From positions 62,001 to 126,000 of the forward strand of contig AP018319.1 in assembly GCA_003990705.1 (NCBI GenBank): DNA of 64,000 bases, given 5' to 3'. The notes beneath the pieces were generated by a model, which searched no databases, was not told where the DNA came from, and saw only the letters and a list, made by a program, of their open reading frames with translations. Shown in pieces: positions 1 through 9,031 of the stretch. Position 1 is the stretch's first letter. Each line of letters starts with the position of its first letter. The stretch comes from Nostoc sp. HK-01. Lineage in GTDB: Bacteria > Cyanobacteriota > Cyanobacteriia > Cyanobacteriales > Nostocaceae. The position numbers and the translations under genes were made by a program.

Positions 1-225
1 ATTGTTAGGGAAGATTTTGATGGACATGGAGATAAATCGGGATTACCGCTTTCTGTAGTTCATGCGCTTCAATACTCATATATGCAAAAAATGAACGAGC
101 AATTTACCTATCCAGGGACAAAAATCAAATGCTCTTATGAAGAACTGTTGTACTTGCAAGCCAAACAAATTGCTATGCTGTTATGCGGTACAATTAATGA
201 ATACTACTCGCCGGATTTGCGTTGA
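1..225 (+). CDS. cas1: Cas1 C-terminal end (partial, enters from left edge)
   Basis: The reading frame is open from base 1 and stops with TGA at 223-225, giving 74 residues. The end of the protein (a QARQL-like helix seen as YLQAKQIAMLLCG, then NEYYSPDLR) resembles the C-terminal helical domain of Cas1, the integrase that inserts new spacers into CRISPR arrays. The catalytic E/H/D residues lie upstream, outside the window. The CRISPR array starts only 25 bases after the stop, which strongly supports the call. No cas2 is seen between this gene and the array, so the other cas genes must lie to the left. A Cas1 fused to a reverse transcriptase, as found with type III systems, cannot be excluded because the N-terminus is missing. 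Confidence 0.72.
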   Translation: MVREDFDGHGDKSGLPLSVVHALQYSYMQKMNEQFTYPGTKIKCSYEELLYLQAKQIAMLLCGTINEYYSPDLR

Positions 226-250
226 ATAGTGTAGGAATTAGCTAGAGAAT

Positions 251-573
251 TAATAGTCACCTGATAGGGATTAAGAGAAATTGCAATCAAAAGGCGATCA
301 GCCTAAATTTGGGAATTCATCGTTTCAATCCCTGATAGGGATTAAGAGAAATTGCAATCTAGCACTAGCACGGCAACCAAAAATAGTTAATGTTTCAATC
401 CCTGATAGGGATTAAGAGAAATTGCAATTTAAAAGATACGATTTGGGTAAATGTGGGACATTTGGTTTCAATCCCTGATAGGGATTAAGAGAAATTGCAA
501 TGTTGGCGGCTGTGCCTTGATTGGGAATCAAAAATTGTTTCAATCCCTGATAGGGATTAAGAGAAATTGCAAT
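251..573 (-). CRISPR. CRISPR array, 5 repeats of 37 bp, 4 spacers
   Basis: Repeats lie at 251-287 (degenerate), 322-358, 392-428, 465-501 and 537-573. The four complete copies are identical, beginning GTTTCAATCCCTGATAGGG and ending GAGAAATTGCAAT. Spacers are 34, 33, 36 and 35 bases. Read on the minus strand the repeat ends in ATTGAAAC, the usual 8-nt 5' handle of type I-D/III cyanobacterial crRNAs, so I infer leftward transcription with the leader to the right of 573. The leftmost copy has lost almost all similarity over its first ten plus-strand bases. This is the 3' end in the inferred transcript, as expected for a leader-distal terminal repeat. The array therefore ends next to cas1 and grows from the far side. 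Confidence 0.97.
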
Positions 574-1023
574 TGCGGGAGTCGGAAAGCTAATGTATAT
601 TCGGTTTTCAAGGTTCGATTCCGCGAGTGGCTCAATTGTAACACTCCTAAATTGCAATTGACTGACACAAAAATGCTGGAATGCAGACAGGACAAGAGGC
701 GCGGACGATTTTGCTCTATCACAAGCTCAAAAGCTTGCACCGAGAAGAACACAGCGATTTTTCTGAAAGCCCGATTTTGTACACCTACCCATTCGCGTAT
801 TTAGCCGAAAAATTTTGTTGTGTCCTGGGAATTTTCACTCTTGATTATAACCCGCACAAGACAACTGATACTTCTTTAAACGGGTATTGGTGAGATCGCT
901 TGAACGCCCTTGAAGATAGATTTTTAGGCATTTGAAGTCCGAATAAAATTATGTTGCAGTAGCACTTCAACAGTGACCGGCTCGAATATGATATTTTCCT
1001 AGCCGCACATAAGCATTGAAAAC
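574..1023. promoter_or_regulatory. Putative CRISPR leader and rpaB upstream region
   Basis: This 450-base stretch between the last intact repeat and the response regulator shows no convincing gene; the short open frames here have no recognisable features. If the array is transcribed leftward, the first 100-200 bases would be the leader and hold its promoter. A copy of the repeat end (AAATTGCAATTGAC) recurs near 646-660. The right end should carry the promoter of the downstream regulator. I could not pick out convincing -35/-10 pairs for either. Confidence 0.4.
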
Positions 1024-1752
1024 GTGGACACTCGTAAAGAAAAAATCTTGGTGGTAGATGACGAAGCAAGTATTCGGCGGATTTTGGAAACGCGACTGTC
1101 CATGATTGGTTACGATGTGGTCACGGCTGGTGATGGCGAAGAAGCATTAGTAGTGTTCCGTTCATCCTCGCCGGATTTAATTGTTTTGGATGTGATGATG
1201 CCGAAGCTAGACGGTTACGGTGTGTGCCAGGAAATACGCAACCAATCAGACGTACCAATTATCATGCTCACAGCCCTAACAGACGTTGCAGATCGGATTA
1301 CTGGGTTAGAGTTAGGTGCAGATGATTATATCGCTAAACCATTTTCCCCGAAAGAGTTAGAGTCGAGAATTCGTTGTGTACTACGGCGAAGGGCCAGCAA
1401 AACGAATGCGGCTGGAGTTACTAGTTCGGGAATCATGTATGTCGGCAATATCAAAATCGATACCAACAAGCGACAAGTTTACAAAGACGATGAACGGGTT
1501 CGGTTAACTGGCGTAGAGTACAGCCTGTTAGAGTTGCTGGTGATTCACTCAGGGCAACCCCTATCTCGTGGAGAGATTTTACAACGGGTCTGGGGGTATA
1601 CTTCAGAACAACACGTAGATACTCGTGTGGTAGATGTGCATATCTCCCGATTAAGGGGAAAGCTAGAAGATGACCCGGAAAATCCAGAGTTAATTTTGAC
1701 AGCCAGGGGTTCAGGCTATCTATTTCAAAAAATTACTGAACCAGGGCATTGA
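1024..1752 (+). CDS. rpaB: RpaB-like (ycf27) OmpR-family response regulator
   Basis: 242 residues, GTG start. Residues 8-120 form a receiver domain with the acidic pair DDE (12-14), phospho-acceptor Asp56 in VLDVMMP and Lys105 in KPF. Residues 137-235 form a winged-helix DNA-binding domain ending RGSGYLF. The receiver (LETRLSMIGYDVVTA, MMPKLDGYGVCQE) and DNA-binding domain (HVDTRVVDVHISRLR) match RpaB, the essential cyanobacterial regulator that binds HLR1 sites at high-light and photosynthesis promoters and is controlled by the kinase Hik33/NblS. Several positions differ from what I recall of chromosomal RpaB (for example IHSGQPLSRGEILQRVWG), so this may be a second, diverged copy. No kinase gene is adjacent. 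It stands alone downstream of the CRISPR array. Confidence 0.85.
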   Translation: MDTRKEKILVVDDEASIRRILETRLSMIGYDVVTAGDGEEALVVFRSSSPDLIVLDVMMPKLDGYGVCQEIRNQSDVPIIMLTALTDVADRITGLELGADDYIAKPFSPKELESRIRCVLRRRASKTNAAGVTSSGIMYVGNIKIDTNKRQVYKDDERVRLTGVEYSLLELLVIHSGQPLSRGEILQRVWGYTSEQHVDTRVVDVHISRLRGKLEDDPENPELILTARGSGYLFQKITEPGH

Positions 1753-2058
1753 TGATGGAAAGGGCAATTTTTTACACCTACCCCGCCTTACTGTGGGCGA
1801 TCTCCTCAAGACTGAATGCGAGTCAACTGTGATTGCCTCTAGAGCAACGTTATTCTGTGCGTTGGCGTTCATGAGAGCCGCGTCATTCAAGTAGTACAAT
1901 CAACCGCCATCGCGCTTATTGTGGGTTTCGACCCAGCGCAAGTCTAAACAAATGGGCATGGGTTGAAGGTGTCCCAACCGCCAAAACCAATGATGTAAAA
2001 GAGTTATAGACATTGTGGAGCAAATCGTCTAAAAAATTAGATTCCACACAGTAATATT
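1753..2058. other. Intergenic, no gene recognised
   Basis: About 300 bases with no open frame of coding character on either strand. It may contain eroded coding DNA, because it is more GC-rich than typical spacers here, but I could not align it to a family by eye. Confidence 0.4.
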
Positions 2059-2304
2059 TTGATAAGTAATCCACAGCCATATCAGCAAAACACCCACCCT
2101 CACCCCAATAAGCAATGCTTAAGAAGCCCTGGTGATGAACGTATGGGGTTTCTCATCCATTTGCATACATTAGAAATTTGGGAACTGCATGGTTTTTTTC
2201 CTGTAATTAATGGACTTGGATTGCTAGGCTTGTTAGTTACTGGAATTTATATGTCAAGCTTGTTTAGAAAGCGTCGGACTGCTGCTAATTCTATTGATGT
2301 CTAA
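2059..2304 (+). pseudogene. C-terminal remnant of a PepSY-associated membrane protein
   Basis: An 81-codon frame that probably has no native start (TTG at 2059; the first ATG is at 2146). From residue 30 it reads FLIHLHTLEIWELHGFF followed by a hydrophobic helix (INGLGLLGLLVTGIYM) and a basic tail. The pattern of a LHTGE-like motif plus a last transmembrane helix ending GIYxW is typical of the extreme C-terminus of PepSY transmembrane proteins, which are usually about 350-500 residues. The N-terminal three quarters are absent. The TAA stop coincides with the left end of a MITE, so even the true C-terminus may have been altered by that insertion. Confidence 0.5.
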
Positions 2305-2408
2305 TACCAATTTTGTATGAAGTTGCATAGAATAAAATGGCTAAAAAATTTGCTTAGTAAGCATTCCAGCTTTTTACAGTTTTATGCAGCTTCACAACAA
2401 TTTGGTAT
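2304..2408. repeat. MITE-like element with 30-bp imperfect terminal inverted repeats
   Basis: The left end reads ATACCAATTTTGTATGAAGT. The reverse complement of the right end reads ATACCAAATTGTTGTGAAGC. The similarity continues for about 30 bases on both sides (GTTGCATA / GCTGCATA). The 105-bp element has no coding capacity and is flanked by TA dinucleotides, consistent with a TA target duplication. This is the structure of a non-autonomous transposon relic mobilised by a Tc1/IS630-type transposase. Confidence 0.75.
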
Positions 2409-2580
2409 AAGTAACATTAACTTTGGCATTAAAGAGGCGTTGTAAAGACAACTTAATGCAGTATCTTTTGGTATTCGTTATCTGCCAAGTCGAGCATTTC
2501 ATCAAACAGGTGTGAAAAAGTAAGTTTGATACAAAAGGGGTGCAGGGAAAAAGCAGGGGAAACAATTAAAAACTAATGGC

Positions 2581-5500
2581 TCAATCAAACATTTTTGCAC
2601 AAAAACATGGTTGAGAAGTTAATAGTAGATCGATATCTTGGCTATTTAAAGGTTGTGAAAATAAATAACCTTGTGCTTGTTCACATTGTAATAACCGCAG
2701 TTGTGCCAGTTGATTGAGAGATTCTACTCCTTCAGCAACAACACTCATACTTAAATTTTTAGCCAATGTGATAATAGCTCTGACAATAGCCAACTGCCCA
2801 TCGCCGATATCAATTCGGTTGATGAAAGAGCGGTCAACCTTTAACACATCAATGGGAAACTGGTGTAAATAAGCTAAAGATGAGTAACCAGTCCCGAAAT
2901 CATCAATACATAACTGTATTCCGAAAGCTTTAAGCTGCCCCAGAATAGTAGCAGCTTTTTCGGGATTATCCATAATTGCGCTTTCAGTAATTTCTAGCTT
3001 TAAGCTGTTTGGTAATAAGCTAATCTCTTGCAGAATTTGAGCTATCTGCTGAACTAAATCTGGTTGAATAAACTGTTTACTAGAAAGGTTAACACTAATG
3101 CTCAAAGGCGTGAGTTCGGGAAATTTTAATTGCCACTGTCGCAATTGATAACAAGATTGACGCAGAATCCATTCACCAATGGGAATAATTAATCCAGTTT
3201 CTTCTGCTAGAGGAATAAATTTAGATGGAGGAATTAGCCCTTGTACTGGGTGTTGCCAACGAACTAGTGCTTCAAAGCCAGTAATCTTGCCTGTACTAAC
3301 ACAGACAATTGGTTGATAAAGAATTTGCAATTGTTGTCGCTCAATAGCCCAGCGCAAATCAGTCTCTAAGTGTAGAAGTGCTAATGCTTGAGTGTACATA
3401 GTAGTTTGGAAAACCGTATGGCGAGCTTTACCATCGGCTTTAGCACGGTAAAGAGCGCTATCAGCATCCCGCAACAAATGAGCAGCTTGAGTACAGCCAT
3501 CTGTACCAAGAGCAATGCCAATGCTTGCGGATGAGAAGACTTCATAACCACTGAGCTTGAATGGTGATTTGAGGGCTTGATGAATATTTTCTGCGACCAC
3601 AGTGGCATCCTCGATAGACTCAATCTGTGGGAGTAAAATGGTGAATTCGTCACCGCCCCAACGAGCCAGAGTATCTTGTGGCTGCAAACAACTTTGTAGA
3701 CGTTCGGCAAGAGCCATCAACAGTTGATCTCCCACGAGATGACCCAAACTATCATTCACCACTTTAAATCGATCTAGGTCGAGGAATAAAACAGCGAACA
3801 GGTCATTTGATTGAGAGCCACCGCGTGCAATTGTCTGCTGTAACTTGTCCATAAACAAAGCTCGGTTAGGCAGTCCAGTGAGAACATCATAGAAGGCAAG
3901 ACGAATTAACTTTTCTTCCATCAGTTTGCGTTCGGTAATATCAGTGGCAATTCCTTCAATGCGAACAGCCTGACCATTGGTGTCATAAATTAAGTGGCTA
4001 CGGTTAAATAGCCATCGCACTTGCCCATCAGGTCGAATAATCCGATATTCTATTTCCTGGCTACCAGTCTCAAACAAAGGTGGAACTGCTTCACCTACCC
4101 GTGCTTGATCGTCAGGATGAATCATCTCAAACCAGAGATTGGAATTAGTGAAAAAGTCGTCCGCGCAACAACCGTAAATCTTCTCAACAGCCGAGTTGAG
4201 ATAAAGAGTTTCAAAAGTAGCAGCAGAAATTGACCAAACCACATCTTCCAGAGAATGCAGAATGCCATCAAGACGTTGTTTACTTTCTTGTAGTGCAGCT
4301 TCTGCCTTTTTACGAGCAGTGATGTCAGTCACCATCCCCAATGCGCCAACATAATTTCCCTGGTCGTCGAACAATGGGGCGCAAGAAATAATTGTCCATA
4401 ATTCGGAGCCATCGTGACAACGGAATTTAAAATCATGTCTTTCGTGAATACCTTGATGACGGCGCACAAGGTAGGCATTGGCAATTTCGATTCCTTCGCT
4501 GTCCATAAAACAGAACAGTGATTTACCCAACATCTGTTCAATGGAGTAACCCAACATCGCCGCCATTTGTTTGTTGACAAACGTAGTCTGGTTATCACAA
4601 TTGAGTACCCAGATTCCTTCAGTAGCTGTCTCCACAATCCGGCGATACTGTTGTTGTTGCTTGTGTAGCGTCTGAGCAATTTCTATGCGCTCAGTAATAT
4701 CAGTTTGAACACCAAGAAAATGAGTTAATGAACCATCAGTATCAAATACTGGTGCGATGTGGAGTTCATTCCAAAATAGCGAACCATCTTTACGGTAATT
4801 TTGTAAGACAACATGGCACTCCCTTTGTTGAGCAATTGCATTGCGTAACTCATCAACTCCTGTTTGATTTCGCTGTTTCCCTTGTAAGAAACAGCAGTTA
4901 CGTCCAATAACTTCCGCAGCACAATAACCTGTAATCACCTCAAAAGCCGGATTGACATAAATGATGGGATTATTTGGTTTTTGAGCATCTGTCAAAATAA
5001 TTCCATTGCTACTAGCACTCAAGGTGCGCTCTAGTAAATGTAGTCGTGTTTTTAACTGTTGGTAATCAGCTTCCTCAAGCGTGTTTTTGTGGAGTGTTGT
5101 GATACTTGTATGATTAGAGATATTTTTAATATGAGAGTCTAGCGATTCTATTTGTGTTGAGATATTTGCAGTCTGAAGTGGATGTTGTACAGCATTCGTC
5201 AGTACAGTATTTATCTGCGGGCTTTGCTCCATAAATAAGAACAATCCGGCTAACTTGCCTTCATAGTTAACGGTTTTAGCTGAGATTTGGGCTGCAAAAA
5301 TATCGCCATTAGATTTTTTGAGTTCTACTACTTGATTTTTGATAACGTTATGAGTTTTAAGTTGACTAATTAGCCAATTCCATAAATCAGGATTAACAAA
5401 AATATCGGATTTAATTTCGGAAATTCGTTTGTCAAACACTAAATCGAAACAAAGTGAGAAACTCTGATTATCAAAAAGAATCTCGTTGGTTTCGAGGCAA

Positions 5501-5712
5501 ATAATAATTATAGGAAATGGGCTAAGTTCTGCTAAAGAGCCAAGCAAGCTTTGCCAGTTTAAAAGGGAATCTTTACAAACTTCTAGTTCCGATAGCAGCT
5601 CCCTTTTTCTCTCCTGAAGCTTAGAAATGTACTTCTTGTTTGAAGAAGTCAAGTTATTGTTTTTCTTGTAAAACTTACGCTGATTTCTATACACGATATT
5701 ACAAGCAGGCAT
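2581..5712 (-). CDS. LOV/PAS-GGDEF-EAL cyclic-di-GMP signalling protein
   Basis: About 1043 residues from ATG 5712; a TTG at 5751 is an alternative, and neither has a good ribosome binding site. Domain order: an N-terminal PAS-like region, a LOV-type PAS, two further PAS/PAC units, GGDEF, EAL. The LOV unit has the diagnostic GRNCCFLQG (canonical GRNCRFLQG, photoactive Cys kept) and NYRKDGSLFWNELHIAP, so it should bind flavin and sense blue light. The GGDEF motif is intact (RWGGDEF), but the product-inhibition site five residues upstream reads QPQD instead of RxxD. The EAL domain keeps FEALVRW, DDFGTGYSSL and KVDRSFI, so phosphodiesterase activity is likely. The layout resembles the LOV-GGDEF-EAL photoreceptor SL2 of Synechococcus. 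No partner gene is adjacent. Confidence 0.92.
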   Translation of the reverse strand: MPACNIVYRNQRKFYKKNNNLTSSNKKYISKLQERKRELLSELEVCKDSLLNWQSLLGSLAELSPFPIIIICLETNEILFDNQSFSLCFDLVFDKRISEIKSDIFVNPDLWNWLISQLKTHNVIKNQVVELKKSNGDIFAAQISAKTVNYEGKLAGLFLFMEQSPQINTVLTNAVQHPLQTANISTQIESLDSHIKNISNHTSITTLHKNTLEEADYQQLKTRLHLLERTLSASSNGIILTDAQKPNNPIIYVNPAFEVITGYCAAEVIGRNCCFLQGKQRNQTGVDELRNAIAQQRECHVVLQNYRKDGSLFWNELHIAPVFDTDGSLTHFLGVQTDITERIEIAQTLHKQQQQYRRIVETATEGIWVLNCDNQTTFVNKQMAAMLGYSIEQMLGKSLFCFMDSEGIEIANAYLVRRHQGIHERHDFKFRCHDGSELWTIISCAPLFDDQGNYVGALGMVTDITARKKAEAALQESKQRLDGILHSLEDVVWSISAATFETLYLNSAVEKIYGCCADDFFTNSNLWFEMIHPDDQARVGEAVPPLFETGSQEIEYRIIRPDGQVRWLFNRSHLIYDTNGQAVRIEGIATDITERKLMEEKLIRLAFYDVLTGLPNRALFMDKLQQTIARGGSQSNDLFAVLFLDLDRFKVVNDSLGHLVGDQLLMALAERLQSCLQPQDTLARWGGDEFTILLPQIESIEDATVVAENIHQALKSPFKLSGYEVFSSASIGIALGTDGCTQAAHLLRDADSALYRAKADGKARHTVFQTTMYTQALALLHLETDLRWAIERQQLQILYQPIVCVSTGKITGFEALVRWQHPVQGLIPPSKFIPLAEETGLIIPIGEWILRQSCYQLRQWQLKFPELTPLSISVNLSSKQFIQPDLVQQIAQILQEISLLPNSLKLEITESAIMDNPEKAATILGQLKAFGIQLCIDDFGTGYSSLAYLHQFPIDVLKVDRSFINRIDIGDGQLAIVRAIITLAKNLSMSVVAEGVESLNQLAQLRLLQCEQAQGYLFSQPLNSQDIDLLLTSQPCFCAKMFD

Positions 5713-6240
5713 ATTGCCAGATTTATGTAAAATTCCAGCGAATCTAGCCAAATATTACTTAGCCCAAAGCTTTGAGTCATGAGTTTTATCTGCTGACACA
5801 AAAATAGGAAAGCAACGCCCAATTTTGCTTTTTTTAGGTTGTGAAATTTTTTGAAGAAAGTAATAAAGCTGAAGAAAATTTTTCACCTTTTGGAAAGGCG
5901 AGAACAGCATCATTACTATTTAAATGTTGATTTTAAAAACTAATTGTTAATCTGTTCTTAAATTTACCCCTTTGGATAGAGGAAGTTACATTCTTAATTA
6001 AAAATTTATATATGGGAAATATTTCTTAAAGTTACTTTAGTTATAGATTTCTTTGAATAAGGCGATAAGCTTTAACAGCGACCTCCCCCTCACCCCCTAA
6101 CTAAAATACCAACCGCAAGCGATAGAACTTTACCGCAAGCAACCCCGAAAGAACCGCCACTCACCCAAGCTCCGACCAATCTCCCAAATCCTCAGAGCGC
6201 TCCAGATACCCGGTAATACCCGCAGGCGAGCCAATCAGGC
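5713..6240. other. Intergenic, AT-rich then GC-rich
   Basis: The first 350 bases are AT-rich and should hold the promoter of the leftward LOV gene. From about 6080 composition changes abruptly to a GC-rich stretch continuous with the aldo/keto reductase gene, suggesting a junction of DNA of different origin near 6080. No gene was recognised. Confidence 0.4.
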
Positions 6241-7080
6241 TTACAGCATGGGAAGCACGCGGGGACGAGATCCGGTCGGGAATGCTGCGTCGATTCGATC
6301 GAGTTCGGTTTGGGTCAGATTGAGTTCCCCGGCTCCGGCGTTTTCAGCGGCGTGTTCGGGGTTGGATGCTTTGGGGATTGCGAAGAGCGAGGAATGACGC
6401 ACCAGAAATCGGAGCGCGACTTGGCGAGGGGTGGCGTTATGGGCGGCGGCGATTTCCTGTAGTACGCGACCTGCGGTTGTGCGCGAGCTGGGAAAATCCC
6501 CATGACCGAACGGGCTGTATGCGACTACGGCTACCCCATGCTTCTCACACCAGGGGATCACAGCGTGTTCGATTGCTCTCTGTCTCAAATGGTAAAGGAC
6601 TTGATTGCAGACGAGAGAACCCTCGCCAGCGATATTCTGGACTGTTTCAAGGTCAGGCACATCGAAGTTGCTCACGCCCCAGCAGAGAATCTTCCCCTCG
6701 TGCTGAAGCTGCTCGAAGGCAGCGATCGTCTCCTCCAGTGGGTGTTGACCGCGCCAGTGCAACAGATAACAGTCCAGCCGATCTGTATGAAGTCGAGCGA
6801 GCGATTTCTCGCAAGCTATGATCGTCCCTCTGCGAGAAGCATTTCCAGGAAGAACCTTGGAAACCAGGAAAACCCGATCGCGTCGTCCAGCGATCGCCTC
6901 GGCGACCACCTCCTCGGCTCTGCCGTACATCTCCGCTGTGTCGATATGGGTCATGCCGAGATCGAGTCCTTGGCGCAAAGCGGCGATCGCTGAGGCGCGG
7001 TCACCGTTGTCGATGTACCAGGTTCCTTGGCCGATCGCTGCCACCTCGCGCTGCGTGGAACCAAATCGATGCTGTTCCAT
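6241..7080 (-). CDS. Aldo/keto reductase
   Basis: 279 residues. It is an NADPH-dependent (alpha/beta)8 barrel enzyme that reduces aldehydes and ketones. The catalytic tetrad is visible: Asp47 and Tyr52 in THIDTAEMYG, Lys75 in VSKV and His108 in YLLHW. The C-terminal cofactor-binding segment (IPKASNPEHAAENA) is intact. The start is supported by AGGAGG 5 bases upstream. It is last in a leftward five-gene cluster with a DJ-1/PfpI protein 30 bases upstream and two zinc dehydrogenases beyond. This context fits disposal of reactive carbonyls. Base composition is clearly more GC-rich than the surrounding genome, suggesting acquisition by transfer. Confidence 0.92.
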   Translation of the reverse strand: MEQHRFGSTQREVAAIGQGTWYIDNGDRASAIAALRQGLDLGMTHIDTAEMYGRAEEVVAEAIAGRRDRVFLVSKVLPGNASRRGTIIACEKSLARLHTDRLDCYLLHWRGQHPLEETIAAFEQLQHEGKILCWGVSNFDVPDLETVQNIAGEGSLVCNQVLYHLRQRAIEHAVIPWCEKHGVAVVAYSPFGHGDFPSSRTTAGRVLQEIAAAHNATPRQVALRFLVRHSSLFAIPKASNPEHAAENAGAGELNLTQTELDRIDAAFPTGSRPRVLPML

Positions 7081-7110
7081 ACCTGTCCTCCTGATTAACG
7101 CTCCGAGTCC

Positions 7111-7674
7111 TCACACCATCTGCCGTACCTGCCCTGCATGGCTGAACAGCTCGATCATTTCCCGATTGAAGGCTGGAATGTCGTCTGGCTTGCGGCTCGA
7201 CACGAGATTGCTATCAACTACAACTTCCTGATCTACCCACTGGGCACCTGCGTTCTGGAGATCGGTCTTGAGCGACGGCCACGAGGTGAGCCTTCGTGCG
7301 CGCACCACATCTGCGTCGATCAGAGTCCAAGGCCCGTGGCAGATCACCGCTACCGGCTTGTCAGTATCGAAGAAGGACTTTATAAACTCGATCACCTTAG
7401 CTTGAGTCCGAAGTTGATCTGGATTGGCAACACCACCGGGAAGCAGGAGGGCATCATAGTCGGCTGGATTTACTTGATCGAGGGGGACATCTACCGGGAA
7501 AAAATCCCCTTTGTCATAATAGTTCCAGCCCTGAACGCGATCGCTCTTAGGTGAAATGATATGGGTTTGAGCACCTGCTGACTCAAGGGCAAGCTTTGGT
7601 TGAGTCATTTCAACTTGTTCAAAGCCATCTGTAACCAGAATGGCAACTTTCTTATTTGTGAGCTCTTCTGTCAT
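7111..7674 (-). CDS. DJ-1/PfpI family protein (YhbO/PfpI type)
   Basis: 187 residues, close to the family norm. The nucleophile elbow AVICHGPW places the reactive Cys at 112 followed by His113, and the conserved acidic residue lies in DGFEQVE near 19-22. LLLPGG (77-81) is the conserved strand-turn of the class I glutamine amidotransferase-like fold. Related proteins (PfpI, YhbO, YraA) are described as general stress proteins with protease, deglycase or glyoxalase III activity; which applies here cannot be read from sequence. GGAGG lies 5 bases before the ATG. It is in the same strand and tightly spaced with the aldo/keto reductase downstream, so co-transcription is likely. Confidence 0.9.
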   Translation of the reverse strand: MTEELTNKKVAILVTDGFEQVEMTQPKLALESAGAQTHIISPKSDRVQGWNYYDKGDFFPVDVPLDQVNPADYDALLLPGGVANPDQLRTQAKVIEFIKSFFDTDKPVAVICHGPWTLIDADVVRARRLTSWPSLKTDLQNAGAQWVDQEVVVDSNLVSSRKPDDIPAFNREMIELFSHAGQVRQMV

Positions 7675-7728
7675 CTCTACCTCCTAAAGTGTTGGCTAGA
7701 CTTGGTTTTTTCGTGTTCTTGTGGGGTT

Positions 7729-8907
7729 TTAGGCAGCCTGACCTGGCTTGAGCACGATCTTGATACAGTTGTCCTTCTTGTGTTTAAAAATTTCGTAGCC
7801 GTGGGGTGCTTGTTCTAGCGGTAGACGATGGGTGATTACAAAAGATGGGTCGATATCGCCATTTTGGACGCGCTCAAGTAGTGGGCGCAGGTAACGATGA
7901 ACGTGCGTTTGTCCGGTTTTAAATGTTAAGGCTTTGTTCATAGCAGCACCCATCGGTATCTTGTCTACAAAGCCGCCGTAAACACCAGGAATTGAAACAG
8001 TGCCACCTTTGCGGCAGGCAACAATCACTTGCCTTAGGGCAGTGGGTCGGTCGGTTTCCATACGCACGGCTTGCTTTACCTGGTCGTAAAACGCATCAGG
8101 GCCCGTACCGTGGGCTTCCATTCCCACAGCATCCATGCAAGCATCGGGGCCGCGACCACCGGTCATTTCTTTCAATGCTTCACCAACATCAACTTCCTCA
8201 TAGTTAAGGACTTCTGCCTTACCGTCTTTCGCCATCTGTAGGCGTTCGGGAACTCGATCAATCGCAATGACGCGCTCGGCACCTAACATATATGCACTTC
8301 TAATGGCAAACTGTCCGACTGGGCCGCAGCCCCAGATCGCTACAGTATCTCCTGGCTGGATATCGCAGTTTTCCGCTGCCATATAGCCAGTGGGGAAGAT
8401 ATCCGTCAGAAACAGGACTTGTTCGTCTGTTAGTCCATCAGGAATCTTGAATAAACCGACATCGGCAAAAGGAACGCGGGCATATTCAGCTTGACCTCCA
8501 GCATAGCCACCCATCATATGGGAGTAGCCGAAAAGACCAGATGGAGAATAACCCATGAGTTTTTCTGGTATCCAGGCGTTGGGGTTGGAGTTATCGCACA
8601 GCGACCACAAATCTTTTTGACAAAAGAAACAGGAGCCGCAGGAAATGGTAAAGGGGACAACAACGCGATCGCCTATCTTTACATTCTTGACGGCACTGCC
8701 TAGCTCAACGACTTCCCCCATGAATTCATGACCAAGGATGTCGCCCTTTTCCATCGTGGGGATGTAACCGTCATAAAGATGTAAATCAGAACCACAAATC
8801 GCTGTTGACGTGATTTTAACAATCGCATCACGCGGATTGATGATTTTTGGATCGGGTACTGTATCAACTCGTACATCATTAGCGCCGTGCCAGCAAAGTG
8901 CTTTCAT
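7729..8907 (-). CDS. Zinc-dependent alcohol/formaldehyde dehydrogenase (copy A)
   Basis: 392 residues, a medium-chain dehydrogenase of the glutathione-independent formaldehyde dehydrogenase-like subgroup. Catalytic zinc ligands are Cys38 (AICGSD) and His60-Glu61 (GHEFMGE). The structural zinc is held by Cys90, 93, 96 and 104. The nucleotide-binding Rossmann motif is GCGPVGQ near 194. The start is supported by GGAGA seven bases upstream. It is a close paralogue of the next gene (9032-10207), starting with the same [10 protein letters not shown] segment, so the pair arose by tandem duplication. Expected role: NAD(P)-linked oxidation or reduction of small aldehydes and alcohols. Confidence 0.92.
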   Translation of the reverse strand: MKALCWHGANDVRVDTVPDPKIINPRDAIVKITSTAICGSDLHLYDGYIPTMEKGDILGHEFMGEVVELGSAVKNVKIGDRVVVPFTISCGSCFFCQKDLWSLCDNSNPNAWIPEKLMGYSPSGLFGYSHMMGGYAGGQAEYARVPFADVGLFKIPDGLTDEQVLFLTDIFPTGYMAAENCDIQPGDTVAIWGCGPVGQFAIRSAYMLGAERVIAIDRVPERLQMAKDGKAEVLNYEEVDVGEALKEMTGGRGPDACMDAVGMEAHGTGPDAFYDQVKQAVRMETDRPTALRQVIVACRKGGTVSIPGVYGGFVDKIPMGAAMNKALTFKTGQTHVHRYLRPLLERVQNGDIDPSFVITHRLPLEQAPHGYEIFKHKKDNCIKIVLKPGQAA

Positions 8908-9031
8908 TGATTTGTTCTCCTTTTTTTATTTCGCGCATTAGCCAGAGGCGAAGCGTTAGACGCAAAGGGTAAGAGATGATAAGCTTCCTTAGCGTCTTTC
9001 CACCTTGCCACACCCCAAAATTTGCTTGAGA

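Noticed and set aside
605-640. tRNA-like GGTTCGATTCC in the CRISPR leader
   Set aside because: It resembles a T-loop, but no acceptor, D or anticodon arms can be folded around it.
412-804. Open frames across the CRISPR array and leader
   Set aside because: They are made of repeat translations (for example repeated SLIGIKRNCN) and have no ribosome site.
6366-7554. Long plus-strand frames opposite the aldo/keto reductase and DJ-1 genes
   Set aside because: GC-rich shadows of well supported minus-strand genes.
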